A stretch of 64,000 nt of DNA from Amycolatopsis jiangsuensis. GTDB lineage: Bacteria > Actinomycetota > Actinomycetes > Mycobacteriales > Pseudonocardiaceae. Below are positions 28,462 to 40,016 of this stretch, in pieces (positions within the stretch are counted from its first letter, which is position 1; each line of letters begins with the position of its first letter). Below the pieces are notes generated by a model. It ran no database searches. It was not told the origin of the DNA and saw only the letters and a program-made list of their open reading frames with translations. Location of the stretch: the NCBI RefSeq assembly GCF_014204865.1, contig NZ_JACHMG010000001.1, positions 2,294,001 to 2,358,000 of the forward strand, given 5' to 3'. The position numbers and the translations under genes were made by a program.

Positions 28462-29700
28462 GTGACCGACGTGCTGGTGGCGGGCGGCGGCCCTGCCGGA
28501 TGGGCGCTGGCCGGCGCGTGCGCCCGGCTGGGGCTCGCGACCGTCCTCGCCGACCCGGCCCCGCACCGTCGGTGGCGGGCGACCTACGGAGTGTGGTCGG
28601 ATGACGTTCCCGGTCTGCCCACCACCGCGATCGCCGCGGCGCCGGCCACGACGCTCGCCTACGGCACCCGTGCCCACCGCGTCGACCGGAACTACCTGGT
28701 GCTGGCGAACGACGGCCTGCGCGATTGGCTGGTAGGTCCGCAGGTGGAAGTGGTGACGGGCCGGGTGACCACCGCGGAACACGGACCGCACGGCTCGACG
28801 GTCCACCTCGCCGACGGCCGCCGCCTTCCCACCGCGGTAGTGGTGGACGCGACGGGCGCGGCCCGAACCCTGTCCGGCGGCCGCCCGCGCGGACCACGGA
28901 CCGAGCAGACCGCGTACGGCGTGGTCCTCCCCGCGGAGTCGGCGGAACGCCTCGTCCCCGGCGCAGCGGACACGGCGGTGTTCATGGACTGGCGCGAGCC
29001 TGGTGTCCCCGGGGAGCACGCCACCTCCGGACGGCACGGCGACACCACTCCCGTCGACCGCCTCCGCTCGCCCGGGGCGGATGCCACCTTCTGCTACTTC
29101 CTTCCGCTCGGGGACGGGTCCGTGCTCGTCGAGGAGACCAGCCTCGCCCGGCGTCCCGGGCTCTCCGGCGGGGAGCTGGCCGCCCGGTTGCGGGGACGGC
29201 TGGCCGCGGCGGGCGTGCGGGCCGAAGGGCGGATCGAGCGGGTGCGGATCCCGCTTGATCTGCCGGTCGCCGGGCGAGGGTGGGGGCAGCGGCAGGTGGT
29301 GCCGTTCGGGGTGGCGGCCGGATTCGTGCATCCGGCGACCGGGTACAGCCTCGCCACCTCGCTGCGGCTGGCGCCGGTTGTCGCCGGAGCGCTCGCCGGC
29401 GGGCTCGAAGCCGGTCCGGCGGACGCTGTCCGGACCGCGCACCGTGCACTGTGGACGGTGGAAGCGAGGGCCGTGCACGCATTGCGGCGGCATGGGCTGC
29501 GTGCGCTGCTCGGCATGTCACCGGATCAACTCACCGGGTTCTTCGACCTCTTCTTCGCGTTGCCGGCCACTGCGCAGCGTGCGTTCACCTCCGGCCGGGC
29601 CGACGTGGCGGGGACGGCCGCGGCGATGGCGACGCTGTTCCGCACGGCGCCGCCGGGGCTGCGGCGGCGACTGCTGGGCGGACTACTCCGATCCAGGTAA
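28462..29700 (+). CDS. Lycopene cyclase family flavoprotein
   Basis: FAD/NAD(P)-binding cyclase of the CrtY/CrtL type, which closes the psi ends of lycopene to beta rings. 412 residues. Seen: dinucleotide fold VLVAGGGPAGWALA, ATYGVWSDDVPGLP, VDATGAARTL, FMDWREP, FCYFLPLGDGSVLVEETSLA and GFVHPATGYSLA, all family landmarks. GTG follows AGGA. No phytoene synthase, desaturase or other carotenoid gene is nearby, so the substrate must come from elsewhere or differ. Divergent from dgt. TTGACA at 29728-29733 after its stop is a -35-like site for the next gene. Confidence 0.85.
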   Translation: MTDVLVAGGGPAGWALAGACARLGLATVLADPAPHRRWRATYGVWSDDVPGLPTTAIAAAPATTLAYGTRAHRVDRNYLVLANDGLRDWLVGPQVEVVTGRVTTAEHGPHGSTVHLADGRRLPTAVVVDATGAARTLSGGRPRGPRTEQTAYGVVLPAESAERLVPGAADTAVFMDWREPGVPGEHATSGRHGDTTPVDRLRSPGADATFCYFLPLGDGSVLVEETSLARRPGLSGGELAARLRGRLAAAGVRAEGRIERVRIPLDLPVAGRGWGQRQVVPFGVAAGFVHPATGYSLATSLRLAPVVAGALAGGLEAGPADAVRTAHRALWTVEARAVHALRRHGLRALLGMSPDQLTGFFDLFFALPATAQRAFTSGRADVAGTAAAMATLFRTAPPGLRRRLLGGLLRSR

Positions 29701-29772
29701 CGCAAGTGCCGCCGCGATGAACATTTGTTGACAACGGTTCCCTCTTGCACGGACCGATGCGACGATCGGCCG

Positions 29773-31452
29773 GTGACGACGACCCGTGCGGTCCGCTTCG
29801 CCTTCCAGCCGATGTACAGCCTGCACACCGGCGGCGTCGTCGCGTACGAAGCACTCGCGCGGCCCGGCCGGGGGACGGCGCACGAGCTGCTCGCCGAGGC
29901 CCGCCGCGCCGGCCGGCTCACCGAGGTCGACCTGGGGCTCGCCGCCGCGGCGGTGCGCCAGGAAGCCGGCAGGCCCAGCGCACTGCCGCTGCACCTGAAC
30001 CTCTCCGCACGCACGCTCGCCTCCGCCCCTGCGCCCTTCGACGAGCTGGTCGCCGAACTCGGGGCAGCCGGGCGGCGGACCCGCGACGTGGTGCTCGAGA
30101 TCGGGCCGCCGTTCACGCACCTGCCCGCGGACCGCCTGCTGGCCGGGATGCGCGCGGTCACCGAACTCGGCTTCCGGCTGGCCCTCGACGGGCTCGGCCG
30201 CGGGGACCTTCCGCTGGCTCTGCTCGCGCAGGCACCCGTGGACCTGGTGAAGCTGGACCGCAGCGTGCTGCGCGGGCTGCCCGGCGACCCGGCCGCGGTG
30301 GCCGTGGTCGAAGCGCTGCTGCACTTCACCACGCGGACGAACATCCGGCTCGTGGCGACCGGCATCGAGACCGGACCGCAGCTGGACGCGGCACAGAGCC
30401 TGGGGGTGCGGATCGCACAGGGGAACCTGCTGGCCCCGCCCGCCCCGCACCGTTCCGCACCGGTCGCCGGAGTGGTCGTCCCCGAGGACCGCCGCACCCC
30501 CGCGCCACCGCAGGCCCCGCGCATCGCCGACTTCCTCCGCCCGGCCACGACCCTGCCCGGCGACGCCACCTGCGACGACGTCCGCGAGGTGCTGGCCGCC
30601 GCGGACGCACCCAGCGGCGTGGTCGGCGTCGATCAGGACAACTGTCCACAGTGGTCGGTGGACCGGACCCGTTTCCTCGTGGCGGTCACCGGTCCGTACG
30701 GGCACGCGCTGCACGCGAAGCGGCCGGCCGCGCGGCTGGCGGACAAACCGCACACCATCGAGGGAGGGGCGAGCGCGCTGGAATTCCTCGAACTGGTCAC
30801 CGACGCCGACTGGGGCCGCACCGGCGACGACGTGGTGGTGGTCGACGCGCGGGGCCGCTGCCTGGGTGTGGTGCTGGTGACCGAGGTGGTGCGCGGCGTC
30901 GCCGAGGCGAAGGTCGAGGAGGCGGTCACGCTCAGCCCGCTGACCCGGCTCCCCGGGAGCGAGGCGGTGGCCCGCGACGTGGAACGCCGCATCGCCACCG
31001 GGCAGCAGTTCGTGGTGGCGTGGCTGGACGTGGACTCGTTCAAAGCGGTCAACGACAACGCCGGTTTCGCCGCCGGAGACGACCTCATCCGCACACTCGG
31101 CGAAACGCTCACCGGCCTGTCCCAGCGCCTGTCGCGGATGCGGGTGAGCCACGTCGGCGGCGACGATTTCCTGATCGTGTGCGACGTGGACGAGATCGGC
31201 ACGGTCGCCGCGGCCCTGCTGGACACCCACTGGTCCGCCGAGGGCATGCCGGTCACGGTCTCACTGGCGACACTCGTGTGCGGCAGCGGCACGATCGCGT
31301 CCTACCGCGACACCTCCCGGCTGCTGGCCCCGCTGAAGAAGCGGGCGAAGGCCGTGCCCGGCTCGAGCTGGGTACTCAGCCGCCCGGGCAGCGACCGGGT
31401 CGAAGTCCTGCGCGGCATCGGCCGGGACGTCGCGGTCGGCCGCCCGGCGTAA
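29773..31452 (+). CDS. EAL-CBS-GGDEF cyclic-di-GMP signalling protein
   Basis: 559 residues, no membrane span. Order: EAL domain first (1-230), CBS-like pair (about 245-375, RTRFLVAVTGPYGHALHAKR and GDDVVVVDARGRCLGVVLV), then GGDEF (380-545). EAL residues present: E26 of YEAL, N76, E109, D139, K160 (VKLDRS), E199, Q216. The second Asp of the usual DDFG is G140, so phosphodiesterase activity may be reduced. The cyclase signature is GGDDF (462-466), close to active consensus, with LTRLPG and WLDVDSFKAVND intact. GTG 29773 chosen; a longer GTG-less upstream frame reaches 29725. Confidence 0.85.
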   Translation: MTTTRAVRFAFQPMYSLHTGGVVAYEALARPGRGTAHELLAEARRAGRLTEVDLGLAAAAVRQEAGRPSALPLHLNLSARTLASAPAPFDELVAELGAAGRRTRDVVLEIGPPFTHLPADRLLAGMRAVTELGFRLALDGLGRGDLPLALLAQAPVDLVKLDRSVLRGLPGDPAAVAVVEALLHFTTRTNIRLVATGIETGPQLDAAQSLGVRIAQGNLLAPPAPHRSAPVAGVVVPEDRRTPAPPQAPRIADFLRPATTLPGDATCDDVREVLAAADAPSGVVGVDQDNCPQWSVDRTRFLVAVTGPYGHALHAKRPAARLADKPHTIEGGASALEFLELVTDADWGRTGDDVVVVDARGRCLGVVLVTEVVRGVAEAKVEEAVTLSPLTRLPGSEAVARDVERRIATGQQFVVAWLDVDSFKAVNDNAGFAAGDDLIRTLGETLTGLSQRLSRMRVSHVGGDDFLIVCDVDEIGTVAAALLDTHWSAEGMPVTVSLATLVCGSGTIASYRDTSRLLAPLKKRAKAVPGSSWVLSRPGSDRVEVLRGIGRDVAVGRPA

Positions 31453-31716
31453 CGGGCTCGTCCGCACAGGCCGAGCATTCCCGCCGCGCGCGGGCAACGC
31501 TCCCTTTTGGATGCGAGTTCAGCCATGCCGAGCCGCTCCAGCCGGAACCCAGCAGTGCGTACGTCGCGGATGCAAGGACAATCCCGGGTGACGCTGCACC
31601 CCGGACGGCGACCCGAGGCGCGCGAGAATTCCGCGTGGCGCCCTCCCGCCACCAGCCGCGCCGCGCGCGGATCGCGGGCAGGACGGCACCTCGGACGGCC
31701 GTCCTGCCGGGAACGC
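31453..31716. other. Intergenic gap between convergent genes
   Basis: 264 bases between the EAL-CBS-GGDEF gene and the snapalysin gene. Apart from the hairpin at 31677-31708 no gene or signal is seen. Confidence 0.5.
31677..31708 (-). terminator. Hairpin after snapalysin
   Basis: GGCAGGACGGC pairs perfectly over 11 bp with GCCGTCCTGCC around ten bases, nine bases after the minus-strand stop of the metalloprotease. Confidence 0.7.
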
Positions 31717-32256
31717 TCAGTACACGGCGGTGACGCGGGCGCCTTCGACGCGGAACCCGTTCTCCCACAGCTGCTGCACCTTCGCCGACTCGTCCGCGTC
31801 CGGGGTGGCGTTCGTGCACGAGGTGCCCGGACCGTGGCCGGACATGAGTTCCGTGCACGGGCCGTCGTAGTGGTCCGGCAGGCCCAGGTTGTGGCCGAGT
31901 TCGTGGGCTGCGATGCGGGTCGGGTCGAAGCCCTCCCCGACCTGGCTCGTGTCGAGGTAGATGTCGCCGTTGCCGTGTCCGTCGGTGTTGGTGTACGAAC
32001 CCCCGCTGTCGATCTCGTGGAACACCACCGTCGCGTCGCTGTCGTTCTTCTCCAGCTTCACGTCGCTGACCGCGGCGTTCCAGTTCGCCGCGCCCTGGTC
32101 GATCTGCTCCAGGTAGTCGGGCGCGCCGGCGGAGCTGTAGTACACCGTGGTGGTCTCGGCCGCCGCGGCGACCGGCGCGGTGGCCAGTCCGGCGCCCAGC
32201 GGCGCGGCGACGGCCAGCGCCAGCGCGGCGATCCGCCCGAACCCTCGTGCGTGCAT
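31717..32256 (-). CDS. Snapalysin-type secreted zinc metalloprotease (M7)
   Basis: 179-residue exported neutral protease. Signal peptide 1-34 (core ALALAVAAPLGAGLATAPV, likely cut after AAAA). Zinc site HELGH at 118-122 with a third ligand in NLGLPDH (D128), the HExxHxxGxxD form unique to snapalysins. A Met turn in TELMSG (M138), and C134 with C147 probably form a disulfide. Streptomyces relatives are controlled by a divergent LysR gene (snpR); none is present here. ATG 32256 has GGTGGAG eight bases upstream. Confidence 0.93.
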   Translation of the reverse strand: MHARGFGRIAALALAVAAPLGAGLATAPVAAAAETTTVYYSSAGAPDYLEQIDQGAANWNAAVSDVKLEKNDSDATVVFHEIDSGGSYTNTDGHGNGDIYLDTSQVGEGFDPTRIAAHELGHNLGLPDHYDGPCTELMSGHGPGTSCTNATPDADESAKVQQLWENGFRVEGARVTAVY

Positions 32257-32430
32257 CGTGTCTCCTCCACCGGGGAAATCGACTGCCAGGAGGCCGGCTG
32301 CCGGAAACCGGCAACCGCCGTTCGCCTCATGACGTTAGAAGTTCACCGCCGGGAGGGACCACGGCCGAAAGTAGGTCTCCTCGCCGGAGACACCGAAGCC
32401 CGGCGAGCAGCACCGTCCACTGGGGACAGC

Positions 32431-32766
32431 TCACCCGGTTCGCGGGGCATACATGATCACTGCGACGCCGGCGAGGCAGAGCAGGGCACCCAGCACGTCG
32501 TAGCGGTCGGGGCGGTAACCGTCGGCGATCATGCCCCAGACGAGCGAACCGGCGACGAAAACCCCGCCGTAGGCCGCCAGGATGCGGCCGAAGTGGGCGT
32601 CCGGCTGCAACGTGGCGACGAACCCGTAGAGGCCGAGCGCCACGATCCCGCCGCCGATCCACACCCAGCCCCGGTGTTCCCGCACGCCTTGCCAGATGAG
32701 CCAGGCGCCGCCGATCTCCAGGATCGCGGCGGCCACGAACAGCGCTGCCGAGCGGACGAGCATCAT
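32431..32766 (-). CDS. YnfA family small membrane protein
   Basis: 111 residues, four predicted membrane spans ([74 protein letters not shown]) and the family core [15 protein letters not shown]. YnfA/UPF0060 proteins belong to the drug/metabolite transporter group; the substrate is not established. Its start overlaps the stop of the upstream membrane gene by four bases, so the two are co-translated. The 32257-32430 gap after it, up to snapalysin, shows nothing notable. Confidence 0.85.
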   Translation of the reverse strand: MMLVRSAALFVAAAILEIGGAWLIWQGVREHRGWVWIGGGIVALGLYGFVATLQPDAHFGRILAAYGGVFVAGSLVWGMIADGYRPDRYDVLGALLCLAGVAVIMYAPRTG

Positions 32767-33164
32767 CGACCGAAATAGCTGCCGTAGGTGCCGCCGAGCC
32801 GATGCGGCTGCCCGCCGCCCATCGGGTCGACCGTGAACGTGACCGCACCGGCCAGCGCGACCACGAACGTGAGCGCGCCCAGCAAGGCCCCCGCTCGCGC
32901 GAGATCACCGCCGCGGCGCCGGCCGCCTCCGGTGAGCCCGAGAACCACGGCGAGCACGCCGGCCGGCAACACCACGAACCACAGCGCCCCCAGCACGAGC
33001 AGGAACACCTGCGTGACGATCGGGTACACCGGCTGGGTCAGCAGCTTCGGCCGCACGAGCAGCCAGGCCATCCACGTGCACAGGGCCAGCACGAAGCTCA
33101 CCGCGGCCACCGCGACCGCGGCGACCCCCAGGCCTCTTCGCGGCTGTTCGTCCGGTTCGGTCAT
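32763..33164 (-). CDS. Unknown four-span membrane protein
   Basis: 133 residues. Not recognised beyond a general resemblance to small DUF4190-like membrane proteins. Spans: [67 protein letters not shown]; the loop GGGRRRGGD is cytoplasmic by charge. The ATG lies six bases after TATAAC and may be leaderless. CGTATA/TATACG (33214-33231) forms a small inverted repeat in its promoter region. Overlaps the YnfA gene. Confidence 0.65.
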   Translation of the reverse strand: MTEPDEQPRRGLGVAAVAVAAVSFVLALCTWMAWLLVRPKLLTQPVYPIVTQVFLLVLGALWFVVLPAGVLAVVLGLTGGGRRRGGDLARAGALLGALTFVVALAGAVTFTVDPMGGGQPHRLGGTYGSYFGR

Positions 33165-33243
33165 CTCGTAGTTATAGCGCCCGGGACCGACAGTCCGCTG
33201 CCGAACCGACGACCGTATAGGCCGTTATACGACCCGAGTGACG

Positions 33244-33279
33244 CGAAAGGCCGCCCCGGCGTACCGGGACGGCCTTTCG
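33244..33279 (-). terminator. Terminator of the suf operon
   Basis: CGAAAGGCCG pairs with CGGCCTTTCG, and inside it CCCGG pairs with CCGGG around four bases, one mismatch in all. It begins 12 bases after the last suf gene. This is the strongest hairpin in this part of the window. Confidence 0.85.
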
Positions 33280-33290
33280 GGCGAAAACAC

Positions 33291-33695
33291 TCAGACGGTG
33301 AAGCCGAGGGCACGCAGCTGTTCGCGGCCTTCCTCGGTGATCTTCTCCGGGCCCCACGGCGGCATCCAGACCCAGTTGATCCGGAAGTCGCCGACCAGCC
33401 CGCCGGAGGTGAGCGCGGCCGCGGTCTGGTCCTCGATCACGTCGGTGAGCGGGCAGGCCGCCGAGGTGAGGGTCATGTCCAGGGTGGCGGTGTTGTCGCT
33501 CTCCACGCGGATGTCGTAGACCAGGCCGAGGTCGACCACGTTGATGCCCAGCTCCGGGTCGACGACGTCGCGCATCGCCTCCTCGAGATCCTCGATCTTC
33601 GCGACGTCAGCCGGCACCGCGGACGCCTGCTCGGGCAGGTCCGCGGCGGTGCGCCCCTCGCGGTGGTCCGGGGTCACGGTCGTCTCTTCGCTCAT
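33291..33695 (-). CDS. sufT: Fe-S cluster assembly protein SufT (MIP18/DUF59)
   Basis: 134 residues. MIP18-family maturation factor helping Fe-S cluster delivery. Seen: DVVDPELGINVVDLGLVYDI and TLTSAACPLTDVIEDQ with the conserved Cys, then INWVWMPPWGPEKITEEGR. An acidic N-terminal extension of about 35 residues precedes the domain. Its start overlaps the sufU stop by four bases (ATGA). Last gene of the suf operon. Confidence 0.92.
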   Translation of the reverse strand: MSEETTVTPDHREGRTAADLPEQASAVPADVAKIEDLEEAMRDVVDPELGINVVDLGLVYDIRVESDNTATLDMTLTSAACPLTDVIEDQTAAALTSGGLVGDFRINWVWMPPWGPEKITEEGREQLRALGFTV

Positions 33696-34140
33696 GCCTT
33701 CTCAGCTCCTGTGGTGGTGCGGGAAACGGCGTCCTTGAACGCCATCCAGCCGAGCAGCGCGCATTTGACCCGCGCCGGGTACTTCGCGACGCCGGCGAAG
33801 GCGATGCCGTCCTCAAGCACGTCCTCGTCCGGCTCGATCTTGCCCTTGCCCTGCATCAGTTCCACGAAGGCGTCCATGGTGGTGAACGCCTCGTCCACGG
33901 TGTGCCCGGTGACCAGGTCGGTGAGCACCGACGTGGCGGCCTGGCTGATCGAGCAGCCCTGCCCGTCGTAGGAGACGTCGGCGATCTTCCCGTCGGTCAC
34001 CTTCACCCGCAGCGTCACCTCGTCGCCACAGGTCGGGTTGACCTGGAACGACTCGGCGTCGTACGGATCGCGCAGACCGCGCCCGTGCGGGTTCTTGTAG
34101 TGGTCCAGGATGATCTCCTGGTACATGCTCTCCAGGTTCA

Positions 34141-34141
<1 letters not shown>
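33692..34141 (-). CDS. sufU: Zinc-dependent sulfurtransferase SufU
   Basis: 149 residues. Accepts persulfide sulfur from SufS for cluster building. Zinc ligands C38 and D40 (NPTCGDEV), C63 (GQGCSIS) and C127 (KCALLGW) are all present, as is the SufU-specific insertion between the second and third cysteines. The ATG shares one base with the sufS stop (TGATG), so the two are translationally coupled. Upstream in-frame methionines lie inside sufS and are not used. Confidence 0.95.
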
Positions 34142-35505
<1,364 letters not shown>

Positions 35506-36276
35506 TCAGGCCGTGACGGTCTCGGCGGAACCGACGTACTTGACGTAGCCGTTCTCCTCCAGCTCGTCGGCCAGCTCGCGCCCACCCGACTCGACCACGC
35601 GGCCGCCCGCGAAGACGTGCACGAAGTCCGGGGTGATGTGCCGGAGGATGCGGGTGTAGTGGGTGATCAGCATGACGCCGACCTCGTTGCCCGCCTTGTA
35701 CTCGTTCACACCCTCGGACACCACGCGCAGCGCGTCGACGTCCAGGCCGGAGTCGGTCTCGTCGAGGATCGCGAACTTCGGCTTGAGCAGCGCCAGCTGC
35801 AGGATCTCGTGACGCTTCTTCTCGCCGCCGGAGAAGCCCTCGTTGACCGAGCGCTCGGCGAACTCCTGCGAGATGCCGAGCTTGCCCATCTCGTCCTTGA
35901 CCTCCTTGACCCAGTGGCGCAGCTTGGGAGCCTCGCCACGGACCGCGGTGGCCGCGGTGCGCAGGAAGTTGGACATCGAGACACCGGGCACCTCGACCGG
36001 GTACTGCATGGCGAGGAACAGGCCCGCGCGGGCGCGCTCGTCGACGGCCATCTCCAGCACGTTCTCCCCGTCCAGCAGTACCTCACCGGAGGTGACCTGG
36101 TACTTCGGGTGCCCGGCGATGGCGTAGGACAGGGTGGACTTGCCGGAGCCGTTCGGGCCCATGATCGCGTGCGTCTCCCCGGACCGGATGGTCAGGTTCA
36201 CGCCCTTCAGGATCTCCTTGGCACCTTCCTCGGTGGTCACCGAGGCGTGCAGGTCCTTGATTTCCAGGGTAGCCAT
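35506..36276 (-). CDS. sufC: Fe-S scaffold ATPase SufC
   Basis: 256-residue ABC-type ATPase of the SufBCD scaffold. Walker [10 protein letters not shown], signature SGGEKKRHE, Walker [13 protein letters not shown], and the SufC-typical long Q-loop region. Soluble and lacking membrane partners. Follows sufD by 72 bases. Confidence 0.96.
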   Translation of the reverse strand: MATLEIKDLHASVTTEEGAKEILKGVNLTIRSGETHAIMGPNGSGKSTLSYAIAGHPKYQVTSGEVLLDGENVLEMAVDERARAGLFLAMQYPVEVPGVSMSNFLRTAATAVRGEAPKLRHWVKEVKDEMGKLGISQEFAERSVNEGFSGGEKKRHEILQLALLKPKFAILDETDSGLDVDALRVVSEGVNEYKAGNEVGVMLITHYTRILRHITPDFVHVFAGGRVVESGGRELADELEENGYVKYVGSAETVTA

Positions 36277-36348
36277 TCTGCTTTTCCTAAGTCTGATGTG
36301 GACCGGCGCACGGTGTTCGCCGCGCTTCGGCGGGACGGACTGCCTCGA

Positions 36349-37521
36349 TCAGGCGCCGACGGCTTCGAGCTCGGCCTCGATCGCAGCCTCCAGGCGTTCG
36401 CGCACCTCGGGGACGCCGATGCGGACCAGGACCTCGTGGAAGAACCCGCGTACGACCAGCCGCCGCGCGGCCTCCTCGCCGATCCCGCGCGACTGGAGGT
36501 AGAACAACTGCTCGTCGTCAAACCTTCCCGTGGCGCTCGCGTGGCCGGCGCCCTCGATCTCGCCGGTCTCGATCTCCAGGTTCGGCACCGAGTCCGCGCG
36601 TGCACCCGGGGTGAGCACCAGATTGCGGTTCAGCTCGTAAGTGTCGGTGGCCTCGGCGGCCGCCCGGATCAGCACGTCGCCGATCCACACCGCGTGCGCG
36701 CCGTCACCCTGCAGTGCGCCCTTGTACATCACGTTGGACTTGCAGTTGGCCACCGCGTGGTCCACGAACAGCCGGTGTTCCTGGTGCTGGCCGGCGTCGG
36801 AGAAGTACAACCCGAGCATCTCCACGTCGCCGCCCTTGTCCGCGAAGGTCGCGGTGGGCGAGACGCGCACCAGGTCGCCACCGAGGGTGACCACGGTGTG
36901 CTTGAGCGTCGCGTCGCGGCCCAGGCGCAGGTGCTGCTCGGAGACGTGCACCGCGTCGTCGGCCCAGTCCTGGACGCTGACCACGGTGACCTTCGCCGAG
37001 TCGCCGATCACGAACTCCACGTTGTCCGCGTAGGTGCCGGACCCGACGTGGTCGAGCACGATCACCGCCTCCGCGAACGGCTCGGCGCGGACCTGCAGGT
37101 GCCCGTAGGCCACCTTGCCCTCGCCGGGACCGTGCACCCGCAGCACGGACGCCTTCGACGCCTGCGTCTCCTTCGGCACGGTGACCACGGTGGCGTGGGC
37201 GAACGAGGAGTAGGCCTGCGCCGCGATGCGGTCGCTGGGCGTGCCGGCCTCGCCGAGGCGGGCGTCGTCGCGGCCGACGGTCTCGATCTTCAGCTCCGGA
37301 GCCGCGTCGGACTCCAGCCGGATCTCGCCGGAGGCGACGGCGGTGCCGTCGTGCAGGCCCCGCAGGCGCTTCATCGGCGTGAAGCGCCAGTTCTCCTCAC
37401 GACCACCCGGGACCTCGAAGGCCTCGACGTCGTAGGAGGTGAACCGCTCCGCGCGGGAGGCCGCCGGGATGACGGCGCCCTCCCGCAGCGATTCGGCAAC
37501 GTTGTTCTCAGTAACCGACAT
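36349..37521 (-). CDS. sufD: Fe-S scaffold protein SufD
   Basis: 390 residues. Structural partner of SufB in the SufBC2D scaffold. Seen: REENWRFTPMKRLRGLHDG at the N-terminus, the right-handed beta-helix core, GHASATGRFDDEQLFYLQSRGI and RRLVVRGFFHEVL, a C-terminal helix region shared with SufB. The start ATG lies two bases beyond the sufB stop, so they are translationally coupled. Confidence 0.95.
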   Translation of the reverse strand: MSVTENNVAESLREGAVIPAASRAERFTSYDVEAFEVPGGREENWRFTPMKRLRGLHDGTAVASGEIRLESDAAPELKIETVGRDDARLGEAGTPSDRIAAQAYSSFAHATVVTVPKETQASKASVLRVHGPGEGKVAYGHLQVRAEPFAEAVIVLDHVGSGTYADNVEFVIGDSAKVTVVSVQDWADDAVHVSEQHLRLGRDATLKHTVVTLGGDLVRVSPTATFADKGGDVEMLGLYFSDAGQHQEHRLFVDHAVANCKSNVMYKGALQGDGAHAVWIGDVLIRAAAEATDTYELNRNLVLTPGARADSVPNLEIETGEIEGAGHASATGRFDDEQLFYLQSRGIGEEAARRLVVRGFFHEVLVRIGVPEVRERLEAAIEAELEAVGA

Positions 37522-37523
37522 GG

Positions 37524-38972
37524 TCAGCCGACGGACCCTTCCATCTGGAGCTCGATCAGGCGGTTCAGCTCGAGCGCGTACTCCATCGGCAGCTCGCGCG
37601 CGATGGGCTCGACGAACCCGCGCACGATCATCGCCATCGCCTCGTCCTCGGCCAGGCCGCGGGACATCAGGTAGAACAGCTGCTCTTCGCTGACCTTGGA
37701 CACGGTGGCCTCGTGGCCCATGGACACCTCGTCGTTGCGGATGTCCACGTACGGGTAGGTGTCCGACCGCGAGATGGTGTCCACCAGCAGCGCGTCGCAG
37801 ACCACCGACGAACGCGAATGGTGCGCCCGCTTGGCGACCTTGACCAGGCCGCGGTAGGAGGTGCGGCCACCGCCACGGGCCACCGACTTCGACACGATGG
37901 TCGAGGAGGTGTGCGGCGCGAGGTGCTCCATCTTGGCGCCGGCGTCCTGGTGCTGGCCCTCGCCGGCGAACGCGACCGAGAGCACCTCGCCCTTGGCGTG
38001 CTCACCCATCAGGAAGACCGACGGGTACTTCATGGTCACCTTGGAGCCGATGTTGCCGTCGACCCACTCCATGGTCGCGCCCTCTTCGCACTTGGCGCGC
38101 TTGGTGACCAGGTTGTACACGTTGTTCGACCAGTTCTGGATCGTCGTGTAGCGGCAGCGGCCGCCCTTCTTCACGATGATCTCCACGACCGCCGAGTGCA
38201 GCGAGTCGGACTGGTAGATCGGCGCCGTGCAGCCCTCGACGTAGTGCACGTAGGCGTCCTCGTCGACGATGATCAGCGTCCGCTCGAACTGGCCCATGTT
38301 CTCCGTGTTGATCCGGAAGTAGGCCTGCAGCGGGATGTCGACGTGCACCCCCTTCGGCACGTAGATGAACGAGCCGCCGGACCACACCGAGGTGTTCAGC
38401 GCGGAGAACTTGTTGTCCCCGGCGGGGATCACCGAGCCGAAGTGCTCCTGGAAGATCTCCGGGTGCTCCTTGAGCGCGGTGTCGGTGTCCAGGAACAGCA
38501 CGCCCTGTGCCTCCAGGTCCTCGCGGATCTGGTGGTAGACGACCTCGGACTCGTACTGCGCGGCGACACCGGCGACGAGGCGCTGCTTCTCCGCCTCGGG
38601 GATGCCGAGCTTGTCGTAGGTGTTCTTGATGTCCTCGGGCAGGTCCTCCCAGCTGGCCGCCTGCTTCTCCGTGGACCGCACGAAGTACTTGATGTTGTCG
38701 AAGTCGATCCCGGACAGGTCGGCGCCCCAGTTGGGCATCGGCTTGAGGTCGAAGAGCTTGAGCGCCTTCAAGCGGGCGTCGCGCATCCACTCGGGCTCGG
38801 ACTTCTTCTCGGAGATGTCGCGGACGACGTCCTCGTTGAGTCCGCGGCGGGCGCTGGCGCCCGCCTCGTCGGAGTCCGCCCAGCCGAAGGCGTAGTTGCC
38901 AAGAGAGGCGATCGTCTCTTCCTGGCTCAACGGCTCGGTGGTGGGAGTGCGCTGCTCGGCAGCGGCAGTCAT
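37524..38972 (-). CDS. sufB: Fe-S scaffold protein SufB
   Basis: 482 residues, the scaffold subunit on which clusters form. Seen: [79 protein letters not shown] (a candidate ligand Cys) and [22 protein letters not shown]. No intein, in contrast to M. tuberculosis SufB. ATG 38972 overlaps the sufR stop by four bases (ATGA). In-frame codons upstream belong to sufR DNA. Confidence 0.96.
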   Translation of the reverse strand: MTAAAEQRTPTTEPLSQEETIASLGNYAFGWADSDEAGASARRGLNEDVVRDISEKKSEPEWMRDARLKALKLFDLKPMPNWGADLSGIDFDNIKYFVRSTEKQAASWEDLPEDIKNTYDKLGIPEAEKQRLVAGVAAQYESEVVYHQIREDLEAQGVLFLDTDTALKEHPEIFQEHFGSVIPAGDNKFSALNTSVWSGGSFIYVPKGVHVDIPLQAYFRINTENMGQFERTLIIVDEDAYVHYVEGCTAPIYQSDSLHSAVVEIIVKKGGRCRYTTIQNWSNNVYNLVTKRAKCEEGATMEWVDGNIGSKVTMKYPSVFLMGEHAKGEVLSVAFAGEGQHQDAGAKMEHLAPHTSSTIVSKSVARGGGRTSYRGLVKVAKRAHHSRSSVVCDALLVDTISRSDTYPYVDIRNDEVSMGHEATVSKVSEEQLFYLMSRGLAEDEAMAMIVRGFVEPIARELPMEYALELNRLIELQMEGSVG

Positions 38973-40015
38973 GCGGGTTTCCCTCCATTCGGGATCCGTG
39001 CGGGGTGCTCCCGCGGCGGCGGCGCCGCGGCGGGGGCCGTGGTGCGGTCCGGCTCGGGATGGGCCGGGATACCCGCCGATCCGGCGGGTACGTGTGTGGT
39101 GCACGCGTTGTCACCGCGTGCGATGGTGGCCAGCCGCTGCACGTGGGTGCCCAGCAGCCGCGCGAACGCCTCCGTCTCGGCCTCGCACAGCTGCGGGAAC
39201 TCCGCGGCCACGTGCGCCACCGGGCAGTGGTGCTGGCACAGCTGGGCCCCGACGGCGGCGGCGGTACCGGTACTGCCGACCTCGCGGGTCGAGGCAGCGT
39301 AGCCCTCCCTGGTCAACGCGGTCGCCAGTGCCTCCGCCCGGCTCGCCGGATCGGGTGAACCGGCAATGGCCGCGCGGTGCGGTCCGACCAGCCGGTCGAC
39401 CCGGCTCTCGGCGAACGCGCGCACCGCGTCCGGTCCGGCGTGCTCGGCGAGGAACCGGACGGCGGACACCGCGAGGTCGTCGTAGGCGTGCCCGAACCGG
39501 GCCCGGCCGGTCTCGGTGAGCAGGAAGAGCCGGGCGGGCCGGCCACGGCCACGCGGGCCGCGGCGGGGCGCGTCGCGGGTCTCGGCCTCACCGTCGGCGA
39601 CGAGGGCGTCCAGGTGCCTGCGGACCGCGGTCGGGCTGATGCCGAGCTGCTCGGCGACGACCGCGGCGGTCATCGGGCCCTGCTCCAGCAGCAGCCGGGC
39701 GACCTCGTGCCGGGTACGGCCCTCGGCCGAAGACACCGACGAGACCGAAGACATCACGGAGCCGGTGGGAGCGGCCTGCTGGCCGGAGACCTCCGTGGTG
39801 TGCGCAGCCGCCGCTACACCGGACGCTTCCGGAGCAGCGGGCACCTTCGCGGCGTGCGAAGTGACCGAAGCAGTACTGTCAGGACGAACTCCGGCAGCGC
39901 CCGCCTCTCGCCCTGCAGCGGTCGCAGCCCTCGCGCTGACCTGCACGGGCGCAGCATCGACCGAGGTGCGCGGCTGCTCGCCACGCCCCTCTTCGGTGCA
40001 CCCGTTCTTTTTCAC
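38969..40015 (-). CDS. sufR: Fe-S responsive repressor SufR
   Basis: 348 residues, first gene of the suf operon. DeoR/ArsR-type winged helix ([31 protein letters not shown], wing [12 protein letters not shown]), then a C-terminal cluster domain with CQHHC and a later Cys (FPQLC). It senses cluster state and represses its own operon. GTG 40015 ([10 protein letters not shown]) is chosen because streptomycete homologues begin VKN; that leaves an 85-residue Ala/Thr/Ser-rich N-terminal extension. ATG 39754 would give a 261-residue core. An ACACA/TGTGT repeat sits just upstream. Confidence 0.88.
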   Translation of the reverse strand: MKKNGCTEEGRGEQPRTSVDAAPVQVSARAATAAGREAGAAGVRPDSTASVTSHAAKVPAAPEASGVAAAAHTTEVSGQQAAPTGSVMSSVSSVSSAEGRTRHEVARLLLEQGPMTAAVVAEQLGISPTAVRRHLDALVADGEAETRDAPRRGPRGRGRPARLFLLTETGRARFGHAYDDLAVSAVRFLAEHAGPDAVRAFAESRVDRLVGPHRAAIAGSPDPASRAEALATALTREGYAASTREVGSTGTAAAVGAQLCQHHCPVAHVAAEFPQLCEAETEAFARLLGTHVQRLATIARGDNACTTHVPAGSAGIPAHPEPDRTTAPAAAPPPREHPARIPNGGKPA

Positions 40016-40016
40016 A

